Positions 25,541-35,942 are shown, counted from the stretch's first letter. The stretch: 64,000 nucleotides of DNA from Propionicimonas sp020161015 (GCF_964266745.1 NZ_CAXWGX010000023.1:1-64000); one strand, 5' to 3'. The notes: generated from the sequence alone by a model not told the origin. Made by a program: numbers and translations.

Positions 25541-26401
25541 GTGGACGAGCTCAACCCGACAGGCCCTGTCTCGCCGCCGCTCGACCGGGCGACGGCGACG
25601 CGCACCAAAGGCTACGGTGCCCAACTGGCGTGGTACTTCGGTGGCGTGGTCGTGGTGTACCTGGCGGGTGTCGCGGCCCTCTGGCCAGCGGATGGCGGGG
25701 CCCCGTCGTCGATGGTCTTTCTGGTGGTCATGTTTGCCCCGACGGTGGGCGCCCTGCTGGCACGCGTTCTCGCCGGCGGACGCATCCAGTGGGGCATGGC
25801 GACCTGGTGGATCCTGGCCGGCCTGGTGCCGTCGGCCACCGTCCTCCTGACCTACCTCCTCGGGGCCGGCCTCGGGTGGTACCACCTCGACGCCAGCCTC
25901 CTCGGCTCCGCCCTCCTCGTCGCGCCGGTCTCGATCCTCAGCGCGTGCCTGTCCGCGGTCGGTGAGGAGATCGGCTGGCGCGGCTTCCTCTGGCCTGCGG
26001 TCCGCCAGCGTGCCGACTTCTGGCGGTCGAGCCTCATCGTCGGAGTGGTGTGGTGGCTCTACCACGTGCCCCTCATCCTCCTCGGCTGGTACGGATCAGT
26101 CAGCGGTCTTCCCGCCTTCACGGTGGCGATCGTCGGGTTCGTCCTGTTCGTCGGTGTCCTCACCGACCGCTCACACTCGCTCTGGCCGAGCGTGCTCGCG
26201 CACGGCGCGTGGAACGCGGTCGTCGCCACCTCGTTCGCCGTGATCACGGGAGCCACCAGGATGCCGGCGTTCTCGGGGGCCGAGGCGCTGCTGGGCGAGT
26301 TCGGCTGGGTGGCCGCTGTGACTGTCCTCGCCCTCGGGGCGGGCGTCGCGATGTGGCACACCCGCACGAGCGCACAGGCTTCGGCGGAGGAATCGCCATG
26401 A
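25541..26401 (+). CDS. CPBP family intramembrane metalloprotease
   Basis: The 286-residue protein has about eight membrane segments and the three CPBP/Abi motifs: EEIGWRGFLWP near 148, HVPLILLGW near 180, and HGAWNAVVA near 224. These are glutamic-type/metal-dependent membrane proteases (Rce1/CAAX family) used in signalling, bacteriocin immunity or envelope maturation. I choose the GTG at 25541, 5-6 nt after AGGAG; the frame is open to an ATG at 25511. It overlaps the next gene (ATGA), so the pair is co-translated. The substrate is unknown. Confidence 0.85.
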   Translation: MDELNPTGPVSPPLDRATATRTKGYGAQLAWYFGGVVVVYLAGVAALWPADGGAPSSMVFLVVMFAPTVGALLARVLAGGRIQWGMATWWILAGLVPSATVLLTYLLGAGLGWYHLDASLLGSALLVAPVSILSACLSAVGEEIGWRGFLWPAVRQRADFWRSSLIVGVVWWLYHVPLILLGWYGSVSGLPAFTVAIVGFVLFVGVLTDRSHSLWPSVLAHGAWNAVVATSFAVITGATRMPAFSGAEALLGEFGWVAAVTVLALGAGVAMWHTRTSAQASAEESP

Positions 26402-26862
26402 GGCGCACCACCTGGCGGCACCTGCCGGTCGCTGGACTGGTCCTCTTCGCCACGCTGGCGCTGGTCGGGTGCCAGGCAGGTCCCCAGCAAGTCCAGCCCG
26501 GAAGCTACCGGCTCTACGCAACGTCCGCCGGGGCGACCGTCCCGCAGGGCACCAGCCTGGACGTCGCCACCGGCACGGTTGCCCTCACGTCGCCGGCCGG
26601 CAGGACCGACTTCGTGGTGGGCGGCGACGTTCCCGAGGCCGTCCTGTGCCCGCCGTCGGGGAATGGCAAGGCGCGCACTCTCGACAAGGCGATGGCCGTG
26701 GGCGACCTGACGCTCGCACGTCCGGCGATCTTCGGCGACTGCGGTTCCACGCGTCCGGTGCGCGTCACCGTCGTGGACCTGGACACCCGGACCGGAGCCA
26801 GGAACACGATCGGCTTCCGCAGCTGGGCCGAGTTCTGCCGGGTGGGTGACGCCGACTGCTGA
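26398..26862 (+). CDS. Secreted lipoprotein of unknown function
   Basis: The 154-residue protein starts with a basic N terminus, a hydrophobic segment, and a lipobox LALVGC with the acylated cysteine at about residue 25. The mature part is a beta-rich stretch with no known domain and ends in two cysteines (EFCRVGDADC). It shares ATGA with the CPBP protease stop. The membrane protease and the lipoprotein may act together at the cell surface, but nothing in the sequence proves it. Confidence 0.75.
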   Translation: MRRTTWRHLPVAGLVLFATLALVGCQAGPQQVQPGSYRLYATSAGATVPQGTSLDVATGTVALTSPAGRTDFVVGGDVPEAVLCPPSGNGKARTLDKAMAVGDLTLARPAIFGDCGSTRPVRVTVVDLDTRTGARNTIGFRSWAEFCRVGDADC

Positions 26863-27031
26863 GCGAGTGAAGCCGGGGCCGGCCACGGCGAGCGGACACC
26901 GAACGCGTGCGTGTCCGCCCCTGGAGTCAGCGACCCGACACGACCCATGGCGGGCCGCGACATTGAGGAGTGCGTCGACCGGGCCGCGAGCTGGCGTCGA
27001 GTACGCTCACGGGGTGGAGGGGACAGTCTCG

Positions 27032-27862
27032 ATGATTCGTTCGGCAGCAGCGAAGGATGCGCTCGCTGCCCTTGCGGGCCTGGCCGACCTGAGCGGGGAC
27101 CTCACTGCCATCATGCAGGAGAGTCTCACGCCGAGGGTGACGTCGAACCGCCTGGTGCAGGTGCTGCTGATCGTGGCACTGTCGCCCGGCATCTCACCGG
27201 CCGCAGTGGCCGATCGCATGGGGTCGTCCCGGAGCCTTGTTGCCCAGTTGCTGCGGAGGCTGATCGCAGAGGACCTGGTGCTGAAGGTGGCGGCGGAAGA
27301 AGATCACCGCTTCGCTCTTCTGCTGCTGACCGATCGTGGGACGGAGCGGGTGGAGGATCTGGAACGCGCACTCACCGAGTACTTCGCGTGTCACCGGGAC
27401 GCCGTTGGTGCCATCCTCTCCCTTCTCGGCGTTGATCCCCACGAAGCGGTGGCTGCCACGGGCTCGATGCTGGGGGCCACCGCCGCCATCGCCGGAGCGG
27501 CGTCCGGCTATGTCCGGGCGGCGACACAGGTCTTCAGCCACGTGGGACTCGGTAGTGAAGCTCGTCTGGCACTCACCATGATTGCCGGAGAAGGTCCCCA
27601 GCAGCCGACCGACCTGGCTCGGCGGCTACGGGTCACCTCGGGAGCCGTCAGCGGCATCGTTGACCGGCTGGTCGCGACGCGCCTGGCCAGGAGGAACCTC
27701 GAGCCGGGCCTCGCCGATGGCCGCGCCGTGCTGGTGGAGCTCACGCAGGCCGGGCAGGCGATGGCGGCGGAGCTTGCCGCGGCGCTCGAACCCCACGCCA
27801 CCGCCATCGGCGAGGCGTTGCGGTCCGCATGCGCTGTCGGTACTCGGGTGCCTGCGAACTGA
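27032..27862 (+). CDS. Regulator with two tandem MarR-type domains
   Basis: This 276-residue protein contains two winged-helix modules. The first is at about 40-125 (ISPAAVADRMGSSRSLVAQL, then a wing and LLLTDRGTERVEDL). The second is at about 175-265 (QPTDLARRLRVTSGAVSGIVDRL, then LVELTQAGQAMAAEL). Ordinary MarR proteins have one domain of about 140-160 residues and work as dimers; this one looks like a fused dimer. The ATG has GGAGGGG 9 nt upstream. It lies 228 bases upstream of the adhesin gene, next to an inverted repeat. Confidence 0.8.
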   Translation: MIRSAAAKDALAALAGLADLSGDLTAIMQESLTPRVTSNRLVQVLLIVALSPGISPAAVADRMGSSRSLVAQLLRRLIAEDLVLKVAAEEDHRFALLLLTDRGTERVEDLERALTEYFACHRDAVGAILSLLGVDPHEAVAATGSMLGATAAIAGAASGYVRAATQVFSHVGLGSEARLALTMIAGEGPQQPTDLARRLRVTSGAVSGIVDRLVATRLARRNLEPGLADGRAVLVELTQAGQAMAAELAAALEPHATAIGEALRSACAVGTRVPAN

Positions 27863-27970
27863 GGATGCGCGGGGTCACGCGACCATACCGGCGCTTTCGG
27901 CGCGCGCTACGTCGCCCCGGATTGAGACGCCTGCCCGCCTTTGGGCCTCTGGGTGCGCCGACCATGTAGT

Positions 27971-27982
27971 TTAGCCTGCTAA
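27971..27982. promoter_or_regulatory. Inverted repeat between the MarR regulator and the adhesin
   Basis: TTAGC-CT-GCTAA is a perfect 5+2+5 inverted repeat in the region upstream of the adhesin, close to a possible -10 (TAGTTT at 27967-27972). It is a natural candidate for binding by the tandem MarR protein encoded just upstream. Confidence 0.4.
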
Positions 27983-28090
27983 GGGTTTCTCCCGGCGGTG
28001 TCGGATCGGCATCTGTCCCGTTGGCGCCTCGTCCCCAGGTGACCCCGACGCGGGGACGCCTGATCCGCTGACGCCTGTTCAGGAGTAAAG

Positions 28091-31000
28091 ATGAGTCGCC
28101 AGATGTCGATCGCCCGATTCCTGTCGCTGGCGCTCACCACCACGCTCGCGGTCAGTCTTCTCCCGTTCGCGCCAGGCGTGGCGACCGCGGCGCCGGTGAA
28201 CGGCACGGCGCTGCTGAACGAGGACTTCGGCGGTGCGACGGTGACCAATCCGGCGATCCGGGCCCTGGACGACGCGTGTCTGACCCGGTCCACGACCCAG
28301 CCGCCGGCGACCGACCCGAGCGTGTCGAACCTGGGCAAGTGCCACCACACCACGAACAGCCCAGGGCCCGGGGTGGACCCTGGCTACCTGCAACTGACGG
28401 ACAACGCCAACAACCGGCGTGGCGGCATGGTGTACAACCAGGCGCTGCCGGGCAACGCGGGGATCCAGGTCGAGTTCCAGCAGTTCCAGTACGGCACGGA
28501 ACGGGCGGGTGCGGACGGAATCACGTTCTTCCTGGTGGACGGATCGTTGAACCTGGCCAGCACCGGTGCCTACGGCGGCTCGCTCGGTTATGCACAGCGC
28601 AACAACGAGCCCGGGGTGCTCGGCGGGTACCTGGGCGTCGGACTCGACGTGTTCGGCAACTACGCCAATGACGGGGAGTCGCGCGGACGCGGGTGCGCTC
28701 CCGGAGACCGGTCGCCGGTCCCGGGGAGTCGGCAGATTCCGAACTCGGTGGTGATCCGGGGCCCCCAGGCGTCGGGAGATCCTTCCGGACGGACGGGCTA
28801 CTGCTATCTCGACGGCACCCTGAACTCCTCGGCCAGCCGCACGACCTTGCCCGGGAGCCTGCGTGGACCGACGATCCCGCGCAACTCGAGCGCGGTGCCG
28901 AATGGTGCTCGCAGGGATGTGCGGATCACGGTCAGTGAGGACCGCTTCCCGACGGTCACGGTCGAGATCGACTTCCTCGACGGCCGCGGCTACCGCAACG
29001 TCCTCAACTACCGGATGACGACGCCCGCCCCGGCGACCTGGAAGTTCGGCCTCGCCTCCTCCACCGGGGGCAACCGCGACGTCCACCTGATCCGGACGAT
29101 CAAGGTGCAGACCGTGGTGCCGCTGAACGCGATCAACCTGGTCAAGCAGGTGGACCGCACCCAGCAGCAGCCGGCAACCTACGCGGTCGGCGACACGATC
29201 CCGTACCAGTTCGTCGTGACGAACGCCGAGGCGAACGCGCTCAGCAACGTGGCGGTGAGCGACCCGAGGATCGCGAACACCTCCTGCCCGCGCACCACCC
29301 TCGACCCGGCGGGGTTCCCGGGCGCAACCATGACCTGCACGGGTACCTACACCGTCCAGCCCGGTGACGCGGCGGGAAGGACCACGCTCACCAACACCGC
29401 CCTGGTCAAGGCCACAACCACGACCGGCGGAACCGTGCAGGACACGGACACTGTCACGGTCGACCTCACCCCGACCCCCGACCTGACGATCAGCAAGACC
29501 GCCGCGCTCAATGACGCCAACGGCAACAACGTTGCCGACGTGGGCGAGACGGTCGACTACAGCTTCGCGGTGACCAACACGGGCAACGTGACGATCACGG
29601 GCATCGCCGTCCAGGACCCGAGCCTGAGCGGGCTCGCCTGCGACGCGGTCAGTCTGGACCCGGGCGACGCCACCGCCTGCCACGCCGCCGGCTACACCGT
29701 CACCCAGGCCGACGTGGACGGGGGCGTGCCGCTGCACAACTCCGCGACCGTGACCGGCCGGCCGCCGACCGGGTCCACGATCACGCGAGGGCCGTCGACC
29801 ACGGACGTGCCGGTGCCCGCGGCGAACCCGAAGCTGCAGCTCGTCAAGACGCCCCACCTGAGCGACACGAACGCCAACGGTGCGGCGGACCCCGGAGAGA
29901 CCGTCAGCTATGACTTCACGCTCACGAACCTGGGCAACGTCACCCTGGGCGCCGTCGTGGTGAGCGACCCGAAGGTGCCGGGAATCACCTGCCCGGCGAG
30001 CACGCTGGCGCCGGGCGCCTCGACGACCTGCACGGGCCCCGCCTACACCGTGACCCAGGCAGACTCGGACGCCGGGGTGGTCGCGAACACCGCGACCGGG
30101 ACGGGCACACCCCCGTCCGGCACACCGGTGACCGCGCGGGGTGACAGTTCGGTGCCCACCCGGCCCGCGCTGCCGAAGCTCACCCTGGAGAAGACGCCGA
30201 CGGTGCACGACACGAACGGCAACGGGATCACCGACGTCGGTGACACCGTCGACTACGGCTTCCTGGTCGCGAACCGGGGCAACGTCACGATCACCGGGAT
30301 CAGCGTCGTCGACGCAAAGGTCGGCACGGTGACCTGCCCACAGAGCATCCTGGCCCCACAGGAAGCGATGACCTGCACCGCGACAGGCTATGTCATCACG
30401 GCCGCCGACGGCGCCTCGGGAGCTGCGGACAACACCGCCGGAGCCATCGGGACGCCGCCCGGCGGCGGCAACGTGACCGCCTTCGGCACCTCGCGAGTGC
30501 CGGTCCAGCAACCGGCCCCCCAGATCACGCTCGCCAAGCTGGCCCACCTCAACGACACCAACAGCAACGGCCTGGCCGACCTCGGCGAGACCATCGACTA
30601 CAGCTTCGGCGTGCGGAACACCGGCAACGTGACCCTCACCGGCGTGACGGTGGACGACCCGAAGGCGGGCCCGGCAACCTGCCAGGCGACCACCCTCCTT
30701 CCGGGCGCCTCGACTGCCTGCACAGCGGCGACCTACACGGTGACCCAGTCCGACCTTGACGCCGGCTCGGTGCAGAACACCGCGACCGCCACCGGCACGC
30801 CGCCGGGCACCACCACCCCGGTGCCGAGCCAGCCGAGCTCGACCACCGTCCCGGCGCTCAAGCCCAACCCGGGCCTCGCGCTCACGAAGACGGCCAGCCT
30901 GAACGACACCAACGGCAACCACCTCGCCGACCTCGGCGAGACGATCGACTACGGGTTCCGTATTCGCAACACCGGCAACGTGAGCCAGTCCGCAGTCGGG

Positions 31001-34000
31001 GTCACTGATGCGAAGGTGGGTCCGGTCACCTGCCCGGCGGGCGATCTGGCCCCGCAGCAGAACATCGACTGCGTGGCGGTCACGTATTCCGTTACCCAGG
31101 CAGACGTCGACGCGGGTGCCGTGGACAACTCCGCGACCGCGGTCGGCACGCCGCCGGGCGGCGGCACCACCACCAGCCCGCCAGCCACCACGCGGACGCC
31201 CACGGCGACCGCAGACCCGGGTCTTGCCCTGGGCAAGACCGCCACGCTGCACGACACCAACGGCGACGGTCTCGCCGAACTGGGCGAGACGATCACCTAC
31301 TCCTTCACCGTCCGGAACACCGGCAATGTGACCATCGCCGGGATCACCGTCGACGATCCCAAGGCGGGCACGGCCACCTGCTCCGCCACCCCGCTCCCGC
31401 CGGGGCAGACGATGGACTGCACTGCCGCCGACTACACGGTCACCCAGGACGACGTGGACGCCGGCCAGGTCGCCAACTCCGCCACAGCCGGTGGTACCCC
31501 ACCGGGCGGTGGCACGGTGAAGAGCCCCCCCGCCCACCACGTGGTACCGGTGAAGACGCCGCAGCCCGCGCTGACGCTGGCCAAGGCCGCCGACCTCAAC
31601 GACACCAACGGCGACGGCCTTGCCCAGCCCGGGGAGACCGTCCGCTACACCTTCGTGGCGACCAACGCCGGTGACGTCACCCTGACCAGCCTCAGTATCA
31701 CTGACGACCGGGCCGGGTCGGTCACCTGCACTCCGACGACGATCGCGCCCGGGGCCACGGCCGCCTGCGCAGCCGATGCCCCGTACACCGTCACCCAGGC
31801 CGACGTGAACGCCGGAGTGGTGGCGAACGAGGCCTACGCCACCGCCCAGCCACCGGGCAACACCGACCCGGTCGAGAGCAACCACCCGCACGCCAACGTG
31901 CCGGTTGAAGCCCCCGACCCCCAACTGACGATTGCCAAGACCGGCCAGATCATCGACGACGACGGGAACGGCCTGGCCGACGTCGGTGAGCACATCGACT
32001 ACGGCTTCACCGTGACCAACGTCGGCAACGTCACCATGACGGGCGTCGGCGTGGACGACGCGATGCTCGGGCCAGTCGCCTGCACACCGGCCACCCTCGC
32101 GCCCGGCGCCCACGCCGACTGCGCGGCCGCGCCCTACACGGTGCAGCAGGCAGACATCGACCGGGGCTACGTGGGCAACTCCGCCACCGCCCACGGCACC
32201 CCGCCGACCGGCCCGAACGTCCCGAGCCAGCCGAGCATCGTGATCATTCCCGCGGAGACACCGCAGCCGCTGCTCACCCTGTCGAAGACAGCGACGCTGG
32301 TGAACGACACCAACGGGATCGCCGACCTCGGCGACCACATCCGCTACACCTTCACCGTCACCAACGGCGGCAATGTGACGATGTCCGACCTCCAGGTGCA
32401 CGACGCCACGGCGGGCCCGGTCACCTGTGACGCGACCGTGCTGGCGCCGGGGGTGAGCACCTCGTGCCAGGCGGACGCCGAGTACGTGGTGACCCAGGCC
32501 GACGTCGACACCGGGCGTGTGGAGAACGTCGCGCGGGCCGACAGCCGCACTCCCGGCGACCTGCTCGTGCCCAGCAACCTGGCCCGCACCGCACTGGGCA
32601 CCACCTTGCCCGCGCCCGGGCTGTTCGTGGCCAAGACGGCCGCCCTGAACGACCTCAACGGCAACGGCACCGCCGATGTGGCCGAGACCATCGGCTACTC
32701 CTTCGAGGTGCGCAACACCGGCACAGTGACGCTCACCGGCGTGGCGATCGTCGACCCGGTCGCCGGTTCCGCCACCTGCGCGGCAACAACGCTCGCCCCC
32801 GCGGAGACCACCATATGTACCGCGGACGCACCGCGCCCCGTCACCCAGGACGATCTCGACGCCGGCCGCGTGCGCAATACTGCCACCGCCACCGGCGTCC
32901 CGCCGGGCGGGGGCACGGTTCCCAGCAGACCGTCCACCACCGAGGTGAAGACGACCCCGTCCGCGCCCGGCCTGGTCGTGGTCAAGACGCCGGCGCTGAA
33001 CGACGCCAATGGCAACCACGTCGCGGACGTCGGGGAGACGATCAGCTACGGCTTCACGATCACCAACACCGGCAACGTCACGCTGACCGCTGTCGCCGTC
33101 GACGACCCGACCGCCGGGTCCGTGACCTGCGCCGCGACGACCCTCCCGCCCGGTGCGTTCACCACCTGCACCGCGGACACCGCCCACACCGTCACCCAGG
33201 CTGACGTCGACCACGGGTCGGTGGACAACACCGCCCGTCCGACCGGGACCACGCCGGACGGGGGCTTGTTCACCGGCCCGCCGTCCAAGTCGGCCGTGCC
33301 CACCGCACGATCCGCTCCCGGGCTGACGGTCACCAAGGGCCACACCCTGACCGACAGCAACGGCAACGGCACCGCCGATGCGGGGGAGAGGATCACCTAC
33401 GGGTTCGTGGTGACCAACACCGGCAACGTCACGATCACCGGCGTGGCCGTCGACGACCCGAAGGCGGGCGCGGCGACCTGCTCGCCGACCACGCTCGCAC
33501 CCGGTGCGCAGTCGACCTGCACCGCCGACGCGGACTACGTCGTGACCCAGGTCGATGTCGACCACGGCTTTGTCGCCAACACGGCGACCGCCACCGGGAC
33601 GCCCCCCACCGGGCCGGACACGACCAGCCCTCCGGTCACGCACAACGTCCCGACGACGCCGGCGCGTCCGGGGATCACGGTGGTGAAGACCGCGACGCTC
33701 GTCGACGGCAACGCCAACTTCGTCGCCGATGCCGGTGAGACCATCGAGTACTCCTTCGTCCTCACCAACACCGGCAACATCACCCTCGACCCGGTCGGTG
33801 TCGACGACCCGTCGGCGGGAACGGTCACCTGTGTCGCGATGAGCCTGGCGCCCGGAGCGTCCACGACCTGCACCGCGCCCGATCACACCGTGACCCAGGC
33901 CGACGTCGATCTCGGCTACGTGGAGAACACCGCCACCGGCACCGGCACCACCCCCGGGGGGACGCCGATCACGAGCCCGCCCGACACCCGCCGGGTCCCC

Positions 34001-35884
34001 ACCGTGCAACCGCTGCCCGGGATCACCCTGGTCAAGCACGCCGTGCTCATCGACGACTCTGGCGGCACCCCCGGGCTGGCGGACGTCGGCGAGACCGTCA
34101 GCTACTCGTTCACCGTCACGAACACGGGCAACGTGAGCCTGACCGGTGTGGGCGTCAGCGACCCCAAGGTCGGGCCGGTCACCTGCGCTCAGGCCGGCCT
34201 GGCGCCGGGGGAGTCCACCACCTGCTCAGCCGCCGACTACACGGTCACCCAGGCCGACGTCGATGCGGGGACCGTCGCCAACACCGCCACCGGTACCGGG
34301 ACGCCGCCCACCGGGAGGCCGCCGACCAGCACCAGCACCGTGCACGTGCCGGCCGTGCCGCAGAAGCCGCTGCTCGCCGTGCAGAAGACGGCCGCACTGC
34401 ACGACGGCAACGGCAACAGCCTGGGCGACGTCGGCGAGACGATCTCCTACGCCTTCACGATCACCAACACCGGCAACGTGACGCTGACCGGCGTCCAGGT
34501 GAACGACGCCCTCGCGGGCGCGGTGACGTGTGCGGTGAGCATCCTCGCGCCGGGGGAGTTCACCAGTTGCGCGTCCGCCGACTACACGATCACCCAGAGC
34601 GACGTGGATCGGGGGTTCGTGGAGAACTCCGCCACCGCGACCGGCGTCCCGCCGTCGGGCACCCGGACTCCGCCGAGCCTGCCCGGCGTGACCACCACCG
34701 CCACGGTCTCCCCGGTGCCGGGCCTGGCTCTGGTCAAGACCGCGACGCTCACCGACACCAACGGCAACGGTGTGGCGGACATCGGTGAGCAGGTCGCCTA
34801 CACCCTGAGCGTCACGAACACCGGGAACGTGACCCTCACCGGGATCGCCGTCGACGACGCGAAGCTCGCCGGGGTGACCTGCCCGTCCGGCCCGCTCGCG
34901 CCGGCCGCGACGATCGACTGCACGGGCTCCTACACGGTCACTCAGGCCGACATCGATGCTGGTGCCGTGGCGAACTCGGCGACGGCCACCGGGACGCCAC
35001 CGACCGGGCCGCGGACGACGAGCCCGCCGGGGACCTCGTTGGTACCCACCCCGGTCCAGGACCCGCGGCTGCACGTGGTGAAGACGGCCCAGCTCGACGA
35101 CGCGGACGGCAACGGCTGGGCAGACCTCGGCGAGACCGTCCGGTACGCCTTCGTCGTCACCAATACCGGCAACGTGACCCTGACCGGGGTCGGGGTCGAC
35201 GACCCGAAGCTCGGCGCCGTGCCCTGCGTGGCAGCAACCCTCGCGCCGGGGGAGTCGACCGATTGCGGCCCGGCCACCTACACCGTGACCCAGGCCGACA
35301 TCGACGCGGGGTACGTGCACAACTCGGCCACCGGCGGCGGCAACCCCCCGATCGGGCCGCGCGTCCCCTCGCTGCCGTCGACCACCGACATTCCCGCCCT
35401 CCAGCGCACCACCGGGCTCGCGATCATCAAGCTGGCGCAGCTGAACGACACCAACGGAAACCGCCGCGGTGACGCCGGCGAGACCATCACCTACGCGTTC
35501 CTGGTCTGGAACACCGGGAACGTGACGATGACCGATGTGGCGGTGGACGACGTGCTCGCGGCTGCGGTCACCTGCCCGCAGACCACCCTCGGCCCGTACC
35601 GAGCCGGATCCGTCATGGTGTGCAGCGCCGACGCTGACCACCTGATCACCACCGCGGACGTACGCCGGGGCTCTGTGGTGAACACGGCCACAGCCACGGG
35701 CCGAACGCCCGGGGGAACGATGCTGACCTCCACGCCGTCCACGACGACGACTCCGACCCGCCCGGGACTCGCGCGAACCGGTGGCGACCCGTGGTTGCTC
35801 GTGTCCCTCGGTTTCGTGATGGTCCTGGCAGGCGCAGCGCTCGTCCGTTCTCGCGGACGTCGTCGGCGCGGGGTGAACTCGTGA
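28091..35884 (+). CDS. Giant sortase-anchored repeat adhesin with lectin-like N terminus
   Basis: This 2597-residue surface protein has a signal peptide (cleavage near TAAP, residue 37) and an L-type-lectin-like domain (about 45-345; GADGITFFLVDG, GGYLGVGLDVFGN). One divergent beta-sandwich block (about 349-464) follows, then 18 DUF11-like repeats of about 115 residues. Each repeat opens with a KT-x-L-NDTNGNGLADLGE-type EF-hand-like loop and has ITGVxVDDPKxG and TVTQADVDAG strands. It ends with the sortase signal LARTGG (about 2559), a membrane helix and RSRGRRRRG. AGGAG lies 5 nt before the ATG. It should be wall-linked, Ca-rigidified, and used for attachment. Codon use matches its neighbours. 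Confidence 0.87.
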   Translation: MSRQMSIARFLSLALTTTLAVSLLPFAPGVATAAPVNGTALLNEDFGGATVTNPAIRALDDACLTRSTTQPPATDPSVSNLGKCHHTTNSPGPGVDPGYLQLTDNANNRRGGMVYNQALPGNAGIQVEFQQFQYGTERAGADGITFFLVDGSLNLASTGAYGGSLGYAQRNNEPGVLGGYLGVGLDVFGNYANDGESRGRGCAPGDRSPVPGSRQIPNSVVIRGPQASGDPSGRTGYCYLDGTLNSSASRTTLPGSLRGPTIPRNSSAVPNGARRDVRITVSEDRFPTVTVEIDFLDGRGYRNVLNYRMTTPAPATWKFGLASSTGGNRDVHLIRTIKVQTVVPLNAINLVKQVDRTQQQPATYAVGDTIPYQFVVTNAEANALSNVAVSDPRIANTSCPRTTLDPAGFPGATMTCTGTYTVQPGDAAGRTTLTNTALVKATTTTGGTVQDTDTVTVDLTPTPDLTISKTAALNDANGNNVADVGETVDYSFAVTNTGNVTITGIAVQDPSLSGLACDAVSLDPGDATACHAAGYTVTQADVDGGVPLHNSATVTGRPPTGSTITRGPSTTDVPVPAANPKLQLVKTPHLSDTNANGAADPGETVSYDFTLTNLGNVTLGAVVVSDPKVPGITCPASTLAPGASTTCTGPAYTVTQADSDAGVVANTATGTGTPPSGTPVTARGDSSVPTRPALPKLTLEKTPTVHDTNGNGITDVGDTVDYGFLVANRGNVTITGISVVDAKVGTVTCPQSILAPQEAMTCTATGYVITAADGASGAADNTAGAIGTPPGGGNVTAFGTSRVPVQQPAPQITLAKLAHLNDTNSNGLADLGETIDYSFGVRNTGNVTLTGVTVDDPKAGPATCQATTLLPGASTACTAATYTVTQSDLDAGSVQNTATATGTPPGTTTPVPSQPSSTTVPALKPNPGLALTKTASLNDTNGNHLADLGETIDYGFRIRNTGNVSQSAVGVTDAKVGPVTCPAGDLAPQQNIDCVAVTYSVTQADVDAGAVDNSATAVGTPPGGGTTTSPPATTRTPTATADPGLALGKTATLHDTNGDGLAELGETITYSFTVRNTGNVTIAGITVDDPKAGTATCSATPLPPGQTMDCTAADYTVTQDDVDAGQVANSATAGGTPPGGGTVKSPPAHHVVPVKTPQPALTLAKAADLNDTNGDGLAQPGETVRYTFVATNAGDVTLTSLSITDDRAGSVTCTPTTIAPGATAACAADAPYTVTQADVNAGVVANEAYATAQPPGNTDPVESNHPHANVPVEAPDPQLTIAKTGQIIDDDGNGLADVGEHIDYGFTVTNVGNVTMTGVGVDDAMLGPVACTPATLAPGAHADCAAAPYTVQQADIDRGYVGNSATAHGTPPTGPNVPSQPSIVIIPAETPQPLLTLSKTATLVNDTNGIADLGDHIRYTFTVTNGGNVTMSDLQVHDATAGPVTCDATVLAPGVSTSCQADAEYVVTQADVDTGRVENVARADSRTPGDLLVPSNLARTALGTTLPAPGLFVAKTAALNDLNGNGTADVAETIGYSFEVRNTGTVTLTGVAIVDPVAGSATCAATTLAPAETTICTADAPRPVTQDDLDAGRVRNTATATGVPPGGGTVPSRPSTTEVKTTPSAPGLVVVKTPALNDANGNHVADVGETISYGFTITNTGNVTLTAVAVDDPTAGSVTCAATTLPPGAFTTCTADTAHTVTQADVDHGSVDNTARPTGTTPDGGLFTGPPSKSAVPTARSAPGLTVTKGHTLTDSNGNGTADAGERITYGFVVTNTGNVTITGVAVDDPKAGAATCSPTTLAPGAQSTCTADADYVVTQVDVDHGFVANTATATGTPPTGPDTTSPPVTHNVPTTPARPGITVVKTATLVDGNANFVADAGETIEYSFVLTNTGNITLDPVGVDDPSAGTVTCVAMSLAPGASTTCTAPDHTVTQADVDLGYVENTATGTGTTPGGTPITSPPDTRRVPTVQPLPGITLVKHAVLIDDSGGTPGLADVGETVSYSFTVTNTGNVSLTGVGVSDPKVGPVTCAQAGLAPGESTTCSAADYTVTQADVDAGTVANTATGTGTPPTGRPPTSTSTVHVPAVPQKPLLAVQKTAALHDGNGNSLGDVGETISYAFTITNTGNVTLTGVQVNDALAGAVTCAVSILAPGEFTSCASADYTITQSDVDRGFVENSATATGVPPSGTRTPPSLPGVTTTATVSPVPGLALVKTATLTDTNGNGVADIGEQVAYTLSVTNTGNVTLTGIAVDDAKLAGVTCPSGPLAPAATIDCTGSYTVTQADIDAGAVANSATATGTPPTGPRTTSPPGTSLVPTPVQDPRLHVVKTAQLDDADGNGWADLGETVRYAFVVTNTGNVTLTGVGVDDPKLGAVPCVAATLAPGESTDCGPATYTVTQADIDAGYVHNSATGGGNPPIGPRVPSLPSTTDIPALQRTTGLAIIKLAQLNDTNGNRRGDAGETITYAFLVWNTGNVTMTDVAVDDVLAAAVTCPQTTLGPYRAGSVMVCSADADHLITTADVRRGSVVNTATATGRTPGGTMLTSTPSTTTTPTRPGLARTGGDPWLLVSLGFVMVLAGAALVRSRGRRRRGVNS

Positions 35885-35942
35885 TCGAACCACGACTGCC
35901 ACACATTGCGCCTGCCACCTGGACCCGAGTGAGGCGAGGCAT

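Noticed and set aside
28079..34039. A 1986-residue open frame antisense to the adhesin
   Set aside because: It is the mirror of a repetitive high-GC gene. Its product is arginine- and glycine-rich with no fold-like segments, and the repeat period is that of the sense gene.
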